Source: Chromera velia (taxonomy: Eukaryota > Sar > Chromeraceae). From it: DNA of 41,520 nucleotides. Position numbers and translations under genes: made by a program. This document shows positions 10,159-22,160 of the stretch, piece after piece. Numbering within the stretch: position 1 is the stretch's first letter; every line of letters starts with the position of its first letter. Location: positions 1 through 41,520 of the forward strand of contig JAHBMJ010000741.1 in NCBI GenBank assembly GCA_018398765.1. The letters run 5' to 3'. Under the pieces are notes generated by a model that made no database searches, was not told the DNA's origin, and saw only the letters and a program-made list of their open reading frames with translations.

Positions 10159-10836
10159 AAGTCTTGTCTCCAGGTAACATCTAAAAAGGGCTTGAAGGAA
10201 AAGGGCAGAAGGAAAAGGGCGGCAAAAAAGATTGTAGAGGGTGCCTGGCTGTCCGACTGGTTGAAAGAAGAAACTAGAAACGTTAGAGACAGAGACGGAA
10301 TTTTTCCCCACCTGGCAAATCTTTCCCCTTTCCAATCAGAGAATCTATCCAGACAGCGTTTGGCCATGCACCTTCTGAGTGAAAGGAAATGGTGTCCAAG
10401 AAGTGAAATGATAGAGTACAGTGTTGAACCTCTGCCAAAGAGTCTGTTGCAGTCCTCCGCAGGCTTCTGTACGCTTTTCAGGGCTCTCACAGGGGGGGAT
10501 ATAGATAGAACCCAACCAGAACGGCTGTGCGATAAATGTTTGTCCCCCTCACGTGTGATCAAAGATGAGGTTTATGTTCTGACGGAATGTAAGGATACAA
10601 AAAGGGAACGGAACAGGCTGAAAGAACTGTACAAAATTGCGAAGTAGAAAGTACCCATTAATATAAGAATACAGATCGCACAACGCGTTGCAGGTGCAAC
10701 CGGGAGGGGCACTTCTGATAATGAGAAAAAAATGAAGGATATGGTGTTGCTGTTGTGCACAATTCTGCCTAGAAGCGGTTCCAAAGCTATAGCCGACTGT
10801 CTCAAGAAGGTCCATTCTGTCAATAAGGCAAGTTGA
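10159..10836 (+). pseudogene. C-terminal fragment of a non-LTR (LINE-type) retrotransposon polyprotein
   Basis: One frame stays open from after TGA at 10156-10158 to TGA at about 10834-10836, with one internal TAG (10645-10647). After a basic start it carries ERLCDKC, then DEVYVLTECKDTKRERNRL. A Cys-x2-Cys followed by a D/E-x-V-x-x-L-x-E-C segment and an R-rich helix is the usual signature near the end of LINE reverse-transcriptase proteins. The reverse transcriptase core itself is missing, consistent with 5' truncation. The frame continues beyond the TAG for about 62 codons. An (ATC)n tail lies 140 bp downstream. The family is inferred from the terminal motif only; another reverse-transcriptase class is possible. 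Confidence 0.55.
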
Positions 10837-10973
10837 GGCGAATCGATCTGATTGGCATGCACTTGCCAGGCTTCCTCATCCCCCCCCCCCATGAATGTGT
10901 GCTCTGGGTTGTCCTCAAAGCCTTGCTAGTGGCTTAGGATTTAGCGTCGCTAAATTTAAGATTTAACCCTCAA

Positions 10974-10990
10974 TCATCATCATCATCATC
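10974..10990 (+). repeat. (ATC)n tract, probable 3' tail of the non-LTR element
   Basis: About five to six ATC units follow TTTAACCCTCA. Several LINE families end in short simple repeats, and this one lies in the right place and orientation for the fragment ending at 10,836. Confidence 0.45.
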
Positions 10991-12665
10991 GTAAACTCAT
11001 AATCCGTAATATATAGTAAAATGGAGTAAACAGCCCCCCTCTCTCCCTCCTTCAAAAAATAAAAGAAAACCGTCATAATGCGATAATCTCATCACTAGAC
11101 TCCAATCTTAACATCCATGACAACATCAGGTTCCTTTATGAGGAGCTTTTTGAACGCTGTTTTAATTTTTTGCAGCTTATCCTCCTTTATGAACAGACTT
11201 TTTCCCTACTAGCCTTTTCTTACGACTTTTGTATGGTGCAACCAATAAAAAACAATAGCAAGACCAACAGTATTAAGACAAATTTTGGGCTGCAATAGAA
11301 CTAGGCTCACGGCGGCTGCTGTTGCTCTGTGCGGCCTCCCGAGAGAGGCTAAGTAGTCAACTTAACACCTCTTTTATCAGTCTCCCCCTCTCCTTTTGCC
11401 CCTGAATGATAGGCTGAATCCCTAGCCTGAATCCCTGATAGCGCCTGATAGGCGCTGAAAAGACTGTAGAAGAAGAGAATTAATAATTTTTATTGTCTTT
11501 TGTATGAGCTATAGCGGGAAGCCTTGTACTTTCTGGAAGATGGGTGACGGCATACAAGGAAAAAAAATATTGATGGTCTTTCAAAAGATGCCGTAATCTC
11601 ATAATCCATAATCAGTTGTAAGAGACATACCATAAAAAGGGGGGTATATGATTATTTTTTCCCGTAATCACACTTAATTTCACCGGATTTAAGCTTTTTA
11701 AGATGAACCACGTTCCTTTAGCCTGAAATGTTTATGTAATATATGTTTTTATTATATGTTTTGTATGATCTTACCTATAAAATCTTAATCGTAATTGAAA
11801 TAGTCGAATACCCTAGACGCTCGACTCAACGCACGAACAAGAAGAGAGTTCACCACTCAGCTCAAGGGCATGAATGCGTGTGAACTTGCAGGCGACAAAT
11901 AGATCTCACACTTGAGTCAAGGGCATAAAACGTGTGGTGTGATAAGAGACGTGAGCATGAACCACAGTTGAACCGATCCACCCTAAAATGAAGGAGGCTA
12001 GTTACTGAGTGCTCACGGAACCGGGTCAAACGAAGTGGACTCTTCCACACGAGGGGGTGTCCATTCGCTTTCACTGACTGTTTCACAGACGGTCTTTCAG
12101 ATTCTCTTCTCTCACTGCTCTTGCTGTTGCTTCTGTTGGAATGTATCTTTCTTGCTGAAATATTGTTTGGAAACGGCGAGTGGCGGCGACATGCGGCGAC
12201 GACGCTCAAACGCTCGGCTGAAGGCTCTGCAGGGGCCGCCACGCCTTCCATGCAAACGCATGAACCCGGCCGGCGTGATTTTTTTGTTGCATGCATGCAC
12301 ATGTTGTTTGTTTCCATGCACCGCACCGAGCAAGAGGCGTCTCTTTCATTCTCTTTCTTTCGATACCTTCTCAAATCTCAAATAGGTGATGATCATCGGA
12401 GACCTTCCCTGCCAGTATCACGTTATGACAGTTTGTTGTGTACGTTCATCGAGATGAGATGCAGCAAAGCGGATCGCTGAAAGGACTGCTGGCGCGTCTG
12501 ATTTCATTCTGTACGTTTAGCTGAATTTTGTTTCAGTGTCGACTGATCGCCTTGCTGACGAGGCCGGACGCTCCGTCAGAACTTGCATTTCCCTAATGTC
12601 CTGCAAGACAGTGCCACTACAGTCTTGTGGAGTGGTAAGTGTATTTAACTCTAATCTGAAGTGAA
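10991..12665. other. AT-rich spacer and upstream region of the CCCH gene
   Basis: 10,991-11,860 is AT-rich, with recurrent phrases such as CTCATAATCC (about 11,000 and 11,590) and no credible coding frame. 11,850-11,970 holds two loose copies of GTCAAGGGCAT-type repeats related to the 28-bp minisatellite. 12,000-12,665 should contain the promoter and 5' UTR of the zinc-finger gene. A good donor-like GTAAGT at 12,635-12,640 may mark a 5' UTR intron. Confidence 0.4.
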
Positions 12666-15600
12666 ATGGAGAACGCTCCGGAGTCTAACAGGAGTCCTCC
12701 AAGACGCTACAGGTACAGTCGTTGGTTTGATTTATCGTTTCTCCATTCTCGAGGTCTTTCACATGGCAAAGCCCTTCCTGTGTTTTGTATGTCTCTATGC
12801 AGGGTGAAGATGTGCAGATTTTTTGAACGAGGGCTCTGTCCAAGGGGGGATGATTGTAATTTCGCCCATGACGTCAAGGTCAACCTTCCTTTGTTTCTTT
12901 TGTCCTCCCCCCCCGCAATCTCTTTCATCTCTCTCTCTCTGTTTTGTTGTTTCCTCTCCCTTGCGTGCGTCAATCTCTTTCATCTCTCTCTTTTTTGTTG
13001 TTTCCTCTCCCTTGCGTGCGTCAATCTCTTTCATCTCTCTCTTTTTTGTTGTTTCCTCTCCCCAGAAGTTGCACGGAGAAGGATTTTCGCTTGACTTTCT
13101 CGGGCTTGCTGTCTCTCCTCTTCCTCCTCCGCGTCTCTCGGAGCCTCCCTCTCGCTCTTGAACAGTGTCTAGCTGCTTTTTTCCATGATTCCTTTCTCCA
13201 CCTATTAATGTTTTTTGTTTTTTTGTCCAATTGACCCTCTACCTCCCTACCTGCCTGTCTGCAGGATCTGCAAGCTCCGCCCTCCCTTTTGAAGACCCGC
13301 CTGTGTCAGGAGTTCAAAAAGGGCACCTGCCCTCACCCAGCAGAGATGTGTACCTTTGCTCACGGAAAGTCGGACCTCCGTGAGAGCCAAAGAGACCAAC
13401 ACGTCGCCCTGTGTCGCCCTTGGATGATCACAGGCACCTGTGCTTTGGGATCGGAATGTCCAGATGCACACGGGAGCGAAATGCTTCGGCCCCGAAAGTC
13501 CGTCCGTCCGTCCGTCCGTCCGCACCTTTTTCTTTTTCGTTTCCTCCTAGCTTCTTAGCACTCGTTTCCCATCAGCACCCCCCTCCCTTTTGTGTACTGC
13601 TGGGGCAAAGAAGAGGGAGAAGGTGACTCAGCAAGACATCGAGTTCTGCACACACAAACCGGAAAGGCAATGGCAACAACAGTCCATGCAGAGTCGAGTC
13701 GAGTCGCGCGATCATGCAGGGAAAAAAAGGAAATCATCCTGACAGACCCTGCAACCATGCAACCTCCTTCACGGGAAGGTTGGAAGGAAGGAAGTAACAA
13801 ATTGCAAAAACCGTAAAGACCGCAGATGGCACTACAGAACCGTCTGTCCCCTCCATTCATTCATTCATTCCTTCATTCATTCATTCATTCATTCATTCAT
13901 TCATTCATTCATTCATTCATTCACGCATGCATGCTGCATTTCCCTCCTCAGCTTTCTCTCTCATTCAACACCCGTGCAGGTACCGGTGGAAAGATCTCGA
14001 AAGAAGGGCAAAGAAAGAGGGGGTAGAGCTTGGAACCTTAATCCATGGTGTGTGTGTGAGTCAGTCGGTTTCTTCTTTTCTGCATCTGCTGCGTCTGAAA
14101 GAAGAGACTGAACTTTTGCCATTTGGTCGGGTTGACATGAAAGAAGAGGGGTTGGCCCGGAGGAGGACAGCCAGTCCCCCCTTCTGCTCTGTGTCCGTGT
14201 CTGTGGATCAAGGCTTTCAACCCAGTAGGGATCTGTCGGAACGCACGGATTCACTTTTGCCCTCGAGTAATGACTGGTCTCTTCTCCTTTCGTTTCAACT
14301 CTCTGTCTGCGTCTGCAGCCGCCCCCCCCCACCGTTTCCTTGTAGACCGCCTTTCAGTCTCCAGGCAGGAAGAACCTGCTTTCACTCTTCTCCTTCCCCC
14401 CACTTTTCATTTTTGATTTTCTTGGCGTGGCTGCACGATCGATCATGTCTTCTCCCTCGCTCCCTGTCTGTCTGTCTGTCTGGATGGATGGATTCCTGCA
14501 GAGTGTCTGGCTCGGCTGGAGGCAGGCGAATCTCCGGAGAAGGTCCGCCTCGCCCCCCTGACCTTTGTCGCTTTGGCGCAAAACCTGAAGACAGTGCCGG
14601 CGGCAGCGGCCGTCACCGCCACAGCAGCAGCAGGAAGAGGCACCGCGACCGCAGCTCGGTCCGCAGGCAGCGCACTCCTGCCTATTCAGGCCCCTCCTTC
14701 GTCTTCCGCTCACACACCCTCAGTGAGAGCGGAGGGCGGGGAGAAAGAGCAAGAGAGCGGGGTGGGACCAGGAAAAGATCTGCCGCCCCCTAGGGACCCT
14801 CGAGACTCTGCAGCAAGGGCAGCCTGCATGGCAGAGGAGGAGGGGGGAGGTCCGGCAGGAACAGGAACAGGGGGGGTGCAGGAGGGAGGAGAAGGAGCTG
14901 GAGAACCGGAACACGAGGGCCGGGACTCTTTCCCGGTCAGTCTGTCTGCCTGCCTGTCCGTCCGTCTGTCTGTCTGTCTGCCTGTCCGTCCGTCTGTCTG
15001 TCTGTCTGTCTGCGTAGAAAAGAAGGGAGAAGAAGAAACATATAGTCTGTCTGTCTGTAGGGGGAGGGGCGATACAGACAGCGAGACATATCGGCTTGAA
15101 GGAGGTTCATCCTTCGGTATTTTTTGAAAAGAGTGACGAAGCGTTTGTCCCTTGATGAAAGGGTTTTTTTGGTGTGAAGAAACAGTATGCATGAGCGATG
15201 GCTTCGTCTCGACTGCTTTCTTTGATCAGTCATTGACTGACTGACTGACTGACTGACTGACTGACTGACTGACTGAATGAATGCCTACATGCATGCAGGT
15301 CTGGCTCATCCACCACGAGTCGGTTGAGTCCTACCTGTCTTCTCTCAACAAGGACATTCTTCTCCTCGTGCAAGGAGACTTTCAGGCCGCCGAAAGGGCA
15401 AAGTTGGAGAAGGAGAAGCAGGACCAACTCGCATTGCATCAACATCCAGCCCTTCAACAAACCCATCCCTTTCCATCTCAACAACAACCCACAGCAGAAG
15501 AGCAAACAGTTCCGTCTGATTCGAAGCTCGCAGCAGGAGGAGGGGAGACCCAAAACCACAGCACCAGCACCAGCAGCCATGGCGGGGGGACGAAGTCAAA

Positions 15601-17131
15601 GACCACACCCACGCCGACGCCGACCCCGACAGACAGAGCAGCCATCCAAAATCCGCAGGAGACCCCCTTCTTCGACCACTCGATCCCTCCTCCTGCCGCT
15701 GGAAGACACCATGAAGACGATAGAGCCCCCCTTCACCCTTCTGATCCGTCTTCCCCCCCTCGTCATTCTCTCACGGCATCCCACTACCACCAGAACGACG
15801 GAGTCATTCACCCTCACTACCCTCCAATCGACAACCGATCGATACCTCACGCTCACACGAAGGGGGGCAGATTTCAACATCCCCCTCCACCTCTGTCAAG
15901 TCCGAGTCCCAGCTTCGCCCCTCCAGGGTTCGAAACCGAAACCGCCCTGTCTCATCATCCTCAGCATCGCCGCGCACACCCTGCAGCTCCAGCTCCAAGT
16001 TTTCCCTTTCACCCCCCACCCGCCCCAATGGCCTCCTTTGCATCTCGTCCACACCCGATCCCTCAAGATCGGCTGGAGGGACAGACAAGACACTCAGCAG
16101 CAGCAGCAGCTCATGCATCCACGTCGCACTTCCCCCACGATCAGGCACTGGTGTCCCCCGTGCAGTACACCCCTGTTCAATCACCCCCTCCTGTCGCCTT
16201 CCATGCTACGGGGGGAAGCACTGAGCACGGGTTTGGCGTTTCTTCGCATCGTCATCATCATCAGGGGGGGGGGCAGAGGGTTCCTTCACCGCCGCCTCCT
16301 GTGGTACCCCTGCGATGCATCACCGAAGAACCGCCGCCGCAGCAGCAGCAGGAGAAGGGGGAAAGGGGGAGAGGGAACGATCATGAAAAGGTTGACGACA
16401 GTTCTCTGCCTCCTGCGTTCAGCCCAGCCCCGACGCGCCCAGCTGTGCCGTTGGAATCAGAGATTCAGCTGCGGTCCGATCGTCAGTGGCAAAACGAACC
16501 GAGGGACCAGCGTGCGAGTGTGGAAGTCTGTGCTGCTGTAGGCTCCCAGCAGTTGCCTCTTCTTCTCCCCCCTGCCGAGCAGCCTGTGGTTGTGGAGATG
16601 AACTACCTGAGGGGTGGAAGGCTCCACGTAGAGACGGGGGGCAAGTACAGAGGAGAGGCGGGAGCGGATGAAGAATCTCGGTCAGGGGGGGTGGAGGGTG
16701 AGGGTGTGCCGTTGTTACTCAATTTGAGACGGACACCGACACCCTCAGAAGGGTCGGGTGGTCAGAGTGTGTCGGTGTCTGTCTCTGAATCGGAGACGGC
16801 CCGCATCGTCCGGGAGGGACAAGAAGAGGTAAAGGGCTGGACGGGTGGAAGTTCCGTGACTGATCGTTTTGGTACTTCCGGCAACGGCACTTCCTCTTCT
16901 TCTTGTTCTGATCCCGCTCGAGAGGGAGAAAGGAGCTCTAAGGGATCGGGAGGAAGTGGGAGTCCCCAGGACAGCAAATTTGCCGTCTCCTGCGGAGATT
17001 CAGCTGCTGCCTCTACGCCCTCTGGCTCTGGGAGGGCTGAGGAGGGGGCGAATGGGTTTGGTGCGGGTGGGAGGGAAGAGGAGCAGCCAGAAAGGACGAG
17101 AACTGGTGGAGAGTCTCTTCGAACGAAATAA
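12666..17131 (+). CDS. Triple CCCH-type zinc-finger protein, six exons, 896 aa
   Basis: Exons: 12666-12712, 12803-12878, 13265-13497, 13980-14047, 14502-14935 and 15299-17131. All introns are GT-AG and phases join to one frame. Three fingers sit at residues 20-38 (C-x7-C-x5-C-x3-H), 55-74 (C-x7-C-x6-C-x3-H) and 91-110 (C-x8-C-x5-C-x3-H). The linker DLQAPPSLLKTRLC is typical of multi-CCCH RNA-binding proteins. Such fingers generally bind single-stranded RNA and control mRNA fate, so a nuclear or cytoplasmic RNA-binding role is inferred. Residues ~125-165 are helical and charged (YRWKDLERRAKK). The remaining ~700 residues are low-complexity: Ala, Pro, Ser, His, Gln and later Gly/Glu-rich. The start is chosen for its GAAATGG context. 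Exon 4's donor is the least certain join; it was picked because it restores frame to a canonical CAG acceptor. Confidence 0.88.
12916..13063 (+). repeat. 51-55-bp tandem repeat in intron 2 of the CCCH gene
   Basis: Nearly three copies start at 12916, 12971 and 13022. Each runs CAATCTCTTTCATCTCTCTC, a T-run, GTTGTTTCCTCTCCC and TTGCGTGCGT. Copies 2 and 3 are almost identical, so the duplication looks recent. Confidence 0.85.
13498..13521 (+). repeat. (GTCC)6 array starting at the intron 3 donor
   Basis: The donor GT of the CCCH gene's third intron is the first GT of six exact GTCC units. Any of the six GTs could in principle serve as a 5' splice site. The first is chosen because it joins in phase to the exon at 13980. 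Confidence 0.75.
13854..13922 (+). repeat. (CATT)n microsatellite in intron 3
   Basis: About 17 CATT units with one CCTT interruption, followed by GCATGCATGC. Confidence 0.9.
14936..15015 (+). repeat. G(T/C)C(T/C) tetranucleotide array starting at the intron 5 donor
   Basis: From the donor onwards the sequence reads GTCA, GTCT, GTCT, GCCT, GCCT, GTCC, GTCC, GTCT and so on. It keeps four-base register with the donor GT for about 20 units. Confidence 0.85.
15235..15275 (+). repeat. (GACT)n microsatellite before the last CCCH exon
   Basis: About ten GACT units, then GAATGAATGCCTACATGCATGCAG, which is the acceptor of the final exon at 15299. Confidence 0.9.
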
Positions 17132-17367
17132 GTCTTCTTCTCTCTGTGTTCCTGTCTCGGTTTCAAAAGAGAAAACTGATGGGGAAAGCACTCAAAACCC
17201 ATCAGCTGTCTCTTCTTGAACCAGTCGGCAGTGAGTTCACAGTGACGATGATGAACAGAAGGAAAAAAGAAGACGTGAAGTGAATCCCATGAATCTCGCC
17301 TTTCATCTGTGTTTTGTCTCCTTGTCTGCCTGCGCTAAATCTCTGAGGGAAAAAGAGAGAAGACCAG

Positions 17368-17402
<35 letters not shown>

Positions 17403-18319
17403 ACTTTGTCTTCACTCTCTCTTCTCTTCTCTTCTCTCGGTCGGTCCGTCGGTCTGGGGAGCCCTCTTGTGCGCCCCCCGCCTTGACCTTTGACCGTCCG
17501 TTTTTCTGTCTTGTCTGTCTGTCTGTCTGTCTGTCTCTCTATAATATGAAGAGAAGAAGGGGGAAGAAGAAACATGTAGTCTGCCTGGGTCTCACGTCAC
17601 GTTTGCTCGATCCGAACGGTCCCCGGCCGTCCATGCAGCTGCAGGACACGACATGTCTGTCTGTCTGTCTGTCCGTCGATCCTTTCTTTTCTTTTCTTTT
17701 CAGTCAGGGAAGGAAGGAAGACCCTTTCTTGTCTCCTTCCTCGCCTGCTGAAATTAATGAGAGGAATGACGGGGGGACATCAAGTACGTGTCGATCATCT
17801 AGAAGGTCGGTCGGAGGGGCCCGCATGCATTGCTTGGCTTGAAAGGGATTGATTGATTCCTGGTTGTGAATGAATGAAACACACGAGGGAGGGTTAATCC
17901 ATCAGTGAAGACATCCACCCATCCATGCAGGAATGTCGCAGGACTCTCGTACTGAACTGATTCTGGATGGGTGGGGGTTGGTCGTCTTTCTTCTCCCTTT
18001 CTATCTGTCTGCATGCCTACCATTCCTTGGATGTCAGAATTTCATCGCAATTGATTCAAAGCTTCTTTCTAATTCTTGGTGCATGAGAGAGGGGTTGTTC
18101 CTTCGTCTTTTCTCACCTATCTACTGTTTTGTGGCCGTCAGGCTTCTTCCTTCTTTCCTTCCTTCCTTCCTTCTTTCCACCCTTGCATGGTTCAATCGTT
18201 TCATCTTCCTTCCTGCTCAATTGACGGCTTCCGTCAAGAAGCATGCAGCAGGTGGCAGGTGACGGGTGGTTGGGCTTTTTTGTGTAAAGATGGATGTGCC
18301 TTCCTCGATGCTGCTGCTC
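17132..18319 (+). other. 3' flank of the CCCH gene
   Basis: No coding region is supported. It holds a (CT)n run at 17,370-17,401, TGTC repeats at about 17,511-17,533 and 17,653-17,670, and scattered GGAAGG and TTCC patches. The poly(A) site could not be placed. Confidence 0.4.
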
Positions 18320-18363
18320 TCTTTCCTTCCTTCCTTCCTTCGTTCCTTCCTTCCTTCTTCATT

Positions 18364-18396
<33 letters not shown>

Positions 18397-18592
18397 TTTC
18401 CTTGCTTCCTTCCGTCCTTCCTTCATTTCTTTCTTTCTTTCTTTCCTTCCTTCCTTCCTTCTTCATTTCTTTCTCTCTTTCTTTCTTTCTTTCCTTCCTT
18501 CCTTCTTTCCTCCTTCATTTTTTTTTTTCTTTCTTTTCTTCTTTCTTTCTTTCTTTTCTTTCTTTCTTTCTTTCTTTCTTTCTTTGCGTCTG
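18320..18592 (+). repeat. Long TTCC/TTTC polypyrimidine tract
   Basis: About 270 bp almost entirely C and T on the plus strand, made of shifting TTCC and TTTC blocks. Open frames through it encode Phe/Leu/Ser strings and are artefacts of composition. Confidence 0.9.
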
Positions 18593-18805
18593 TCTGTACA
18601 CCGGGGAGGGAACGTTGGCTGCGTGGGACCTCATTCTTGTTTCCTCCTCGAGCGTCTGTCTGGAAGAAAGAGGAAGAAAGAAAGGCAAAAAGAAAGTACA
18701 CAAGGGGCGACTTACTCACGTTGTGATGGAAGAGGCGGAAGGAGAAAGAAAATAGCACAAAGAATGATGACCCGGTTTTTTGCCTTTTCATTTCTGCCCC
18801 CCGTT

Positions 18806-18846
<41 letters not shown>

Positions 18847-19340
18847 CGTATGCATATGTATGCGCATGTGTGACTGTGGGTTTTCCTGATGTGCTCCTTT
18901 CTTCTCCGCTTTCATGTTCTGAATCTGACTGCGCGTAGAGGTGAGTGAGTTCAAGACTTCTTTCTTCCTTTCTTTTTTTCTCATTTCTCACTTTCTTGCT
19001 TCCGTGCTTTCCTTCAAACTTTCAAAAACCAAAAGGGACAGGGGCAGAGAGCCGCTCCCTCCCTCAGTGCACCTACTGGACATCTCGCTTCGTACCTTCC
19101 TTATTAGCATACGTACCCACGTGGAACGAATGAGGGGTGGACCCTTCGGATGGTCTTCCCTTCTTTCTGTGTTTGAATGAATGAACAACCAGCTGACGGA
19201 AGGAAAGAAATGAGGGAGGGAGGAAAGAAGGAAGAAAACAGACAGAGACAGGAAGGAAAAAACCATATAAAGAATCTTGAGAGAGAGAACCCGAACAACA
19301 TAGACGAACAAAGAAGAGATTTAAGGAGGAAAGAAAGAGA
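18593..19340. other. Gene-poor stretch with a (GT)n run
   Basis: A (GT)n run occupies about 18,809-18,843. On the minus strand several exon-like pieces with plausible splice edges are visible. One follows an acceptor CAG at about 18,938 and reads SDSEHESGEERSTS; another starts near 18,665 and reads TDARGGNKNEVPRS. I could not join them into a gene, so none is annotated. Confidence 0.25.
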
Positions 19341-20454
19341 ATGCACACATTGAATGTGGCCGATCAGCCTAGGGACTTAGTTTGGATGTTCGTGCCAGGC
19401 AACTCGCTACTTTTAATTCTCTGTCGCATCATCGAAAAATCGATTTGGTGCTTGCCAGTGGGGGGTTGCAAGATTCGGCGACCTCGCTTTTCTGTGCAGA
19501 AGTGTTAATTGGGGCATAAACTACTCGTTGGGCGGCTCGACGTGTCGGGTGCCGTTGTCCACCACCTGCGCGCAGGGTACAAGACAGAAATGTGTCTGTC
19601 TCATCGATAGATGCATGGCAGCAAGGAAAACAGTACCATGCATTCAGGGCAAGTTGTCGCCACGGGCCCTCTTCGACCATTCACGGCGTTGAGAGTGACC
19701 CGCCTTGTTTCCTCGATCCAAAGCAGCGTCGGAGCTTTCTGGGCAGCTTTGCTACTTGCCCCCATGATGTGATAGGTGGCGCTGGTCGGGAGACTAGCAA
19801 CCGAAAAGGCCTTAGGCTAGAGTCACGCCACCTTGGTCGATCACATCAAGAGATTCTGACAAAAGGGAGATTCACTCACTAGCTCGTCCGTCTACACAAA
19901 GAAATCAGCGTAACACCTAGACTGATCTGAGGTGAGACGTTTGAAGGAATTAATGTATAGATCAAGGTCGAGTGTCAGAAGAAGTGAGTGAGAGACCGGG
20001 AGGTCGCTCATTGAACCGTGATGCAAGCTTTCAATCAGAAAAGGGAAGCATGATCAGATCTACACGAATGCATGCGCACAATTAATCGACGATTTGAGAC
20101 CGCGCTTCGATCTCAAAGGCTGTTGCGCAACATGCGGCCCCGGAAAGTCAAAGTTCACGCGGCCCGGGAAAGCGGCTGTCGTCTAGGCTGTCGTCAGGGC
20201 ACTATGAAGGGCCGCCCACTATGAAGCCATCGCCGCCGTTACCTCTGGCATGAATCTCTGTAGCTTTACGGGGATTTCCCTCTCTACAGCGGTAGCGCAC
20301 TGAGTCCCGCACTGAACCACCAGAGAAGGAAGCAGTCAAAGAGCTAGGAGAGGTAGGAGAGGAGCTTGTAGCTTTACGGCCCCGACTTCCGATCGAGTTG
20401 CATGGGCCGATGGTAGGCCGCGTGGTAGTTAGTACATGTACTGAATGATCTAGT
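19341..20454. other. Unassigned mixed-composition stretch
   Basis: 19,380-19,900 has open frames on both strands (for example 19,592-19,882 plus and 19,429-19,680 minus) without recognisable motifs. 20,130-20,430 is G/C-rich, and CTTTACGG with adjoining G or C bases recurs within it (about 20,262 and 20,371). It may be decayed mobile DNA, but this is not shown. Confidence 0.3.
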
Positions 20455-21330
20455 GAATGATCTTGAGTGGGGAAAAAAACAGACGGGAAAAGTTATTGGA
20501 ACCAAACCAAAGAATAAGGTCAGACTTAAATTAGACAGGTCCTCTACAACTAACCCGCTCGAACTCTAGCTAGTCTAGGTTATAAATCATATATTATATA
20601 TGGTAAATCACTAAAAGTAAGGTGATCGAAGTCTAGTTTTACATACAACTGTATCAACTATATATTATTCAACTTTCAAGTTACGGACCCGTTTAATTGA
20701 TTGTTTGAAAAAAATTTTAAGTGAACCTATAGAAGTGAAGTCTGATATGAATGGAGACTATGACTATGACTATAATGCGCCATCAAATGTAGAAATAGTT
20801 GGAAGTTGATCGAATATCAATAAAAATCAATATATGAACAAACACCAAAGTCTAGACAGGAGTAGACATTAGTATCTGATCGAACAATCATCTAGACAAT
20901 CATATAGTATAATGAATAACATATATAGTACATGTGCCTATAGTAGTCTGTATGCACGTGCACCTGTATTTAGACCTGTATACACTTCGGAAACCTGCAT
21001 GATGTCAGAAATATGATTTTTGTGTGACTCTTTGATGAACTTGTAGGCTTTACTTGTGAGAGACTTTATTTGCTTTAATTGATTTGTTTTACCTGCGTAA
21101 ACTTTCTTTCTCTGAACCCTCCTGGCATTCGATCGAGCGCTTTCTGATGTTTGCTGTCTGTCCAATCAAATCTTAAATTAATTGTTCATCTTTTTTGTTT
21201 CCTCTTTTTGAATTCTATTTCTTTCTTCATTCCTATCCACTCATATGCATCGACACATACACATAGAGAGAGAGGGGGGGAGAGAGCGTCGATCTTTGAA
21301 TAAATGAATTAATTACTTTTTGAATCAGGC
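20455..21330. other. AT-rich island with one hydrophilic open frame
   Basis: This segment is far more AT-rich than its surroundings. The minus-strand frame 20,938-21,165 encodes a basic 75-residue stretch (QRKKVYAGKTNQLKQ) unlike the simple-sequence frames around it. It contains a donor-like CAG/GTAAAA at about 21,090. It could be a transposon relic or an exon; I do not recognise it. Confidence 0.25.
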
Positions 21331-21587
21331 TCCAAAATCAGAGCGAAGACGACGGGCACGCCGGCGCCCCATCACTTGCACAGTAGTGCTCACCTTTGCA
21401 TTTGAGCGACAGTGCAATCAATTATCAAATGGAAGGAAATTAAGAATGGTGTAAAGAAAAAAATTCACCGAAAGACAATATTATGCACGCATGCATGCAT
21501 GCATGGAAAAATTAAGTTACAAGGAGAGCGGTGCAAAGGATAAAAGAAAACAAGGATGGAAGAAAACAAGGAAAGAAGGAAGAAACA

Positions 21588-21619
<32 letters not shown>

Positions 21620-21971
21620 ATGCAAGGGAGGAAGGAAAAAGGAAAAAAACCGAACTGTACTGTTTATCGGAATTGGATTCCATGCATCCATGCATGCACT
21701 TTCCTTTACTTGTCCTGAGCTAACTTTCTATCCTCAGGCTGCATGCCCCCCTTTTGAATTTTCTCTTCCCGCAGCCTGCCACCGATGCACCAATGATTGC
21801 TTTCATCGATACGCAAGTCGACAGCTTGTATACCTTGTCCTGCCCCGCCCTTCCCTGAATGGCAATCCACTACATTGGGTAGTCCCTCTCCCTCCTGCAT
21901 GCATTGACTTGAACCATGTGCAAGATCATGTTTCAGTCTGTTTATCTCTCTCTCTTCCTCTCTCTCTCTCT

Positions 21972-22013
<42 letters not shown>

Positions 22014-22160
22014 CTCTCTCAGTGTGTGTGTGGAGGGCGGGGGGGGGGAGCTCGTGTCATTGATTCTTTTCTCTCTTATAAGTTGGTGGAGGCGGACATA
22101 GCCAGTGACCATGAACCTGAAGTCCTACGGACCGGAACGCGTGCCTTCCTTCTCTGACAC
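21331..22160 (+). other. Possible isolated exons, unresolved
   Basis: Three plus-strand pieces look more coding than their surroundings. One, after an acceptor-like CAG near 21,328, encodes an Arg-rich stretch (KSERRRRARRRP). One, after TCTTCCCGCAG at about 21,773, encodes PATDAPMIAFIDTQ. One from about 22,082 encodes LVEADIASDHEPEVL and ends in TGA near 22,156. The last two join in phase, but the second junction would use an AAG acceptor. (AAAG)n lies at 21,580-21,619 and (TC)n at 21,948-22,012. Confidence 0.18.

Noticed and set aside
15324-16541. 405-codon plus-strand open frame
   Set aside because: It overlaps the last CCCH exon in another frame. The exon frame joins in phase to the zinc-finger exons; this one does not.
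18592-18640. WD40-like peptide (GEGTLAAWDL) on the plus strand
   Set aside because: The resemblance is short, no other WD repeat lies nearby and no convincing splice sites join it to anything.
18076-18889. Phe/Ser/Leu-rich open frames of 150-216 codons
   Set aside because: They are produced by the TTCC/TTTC tract and have no start, splice or domain support.
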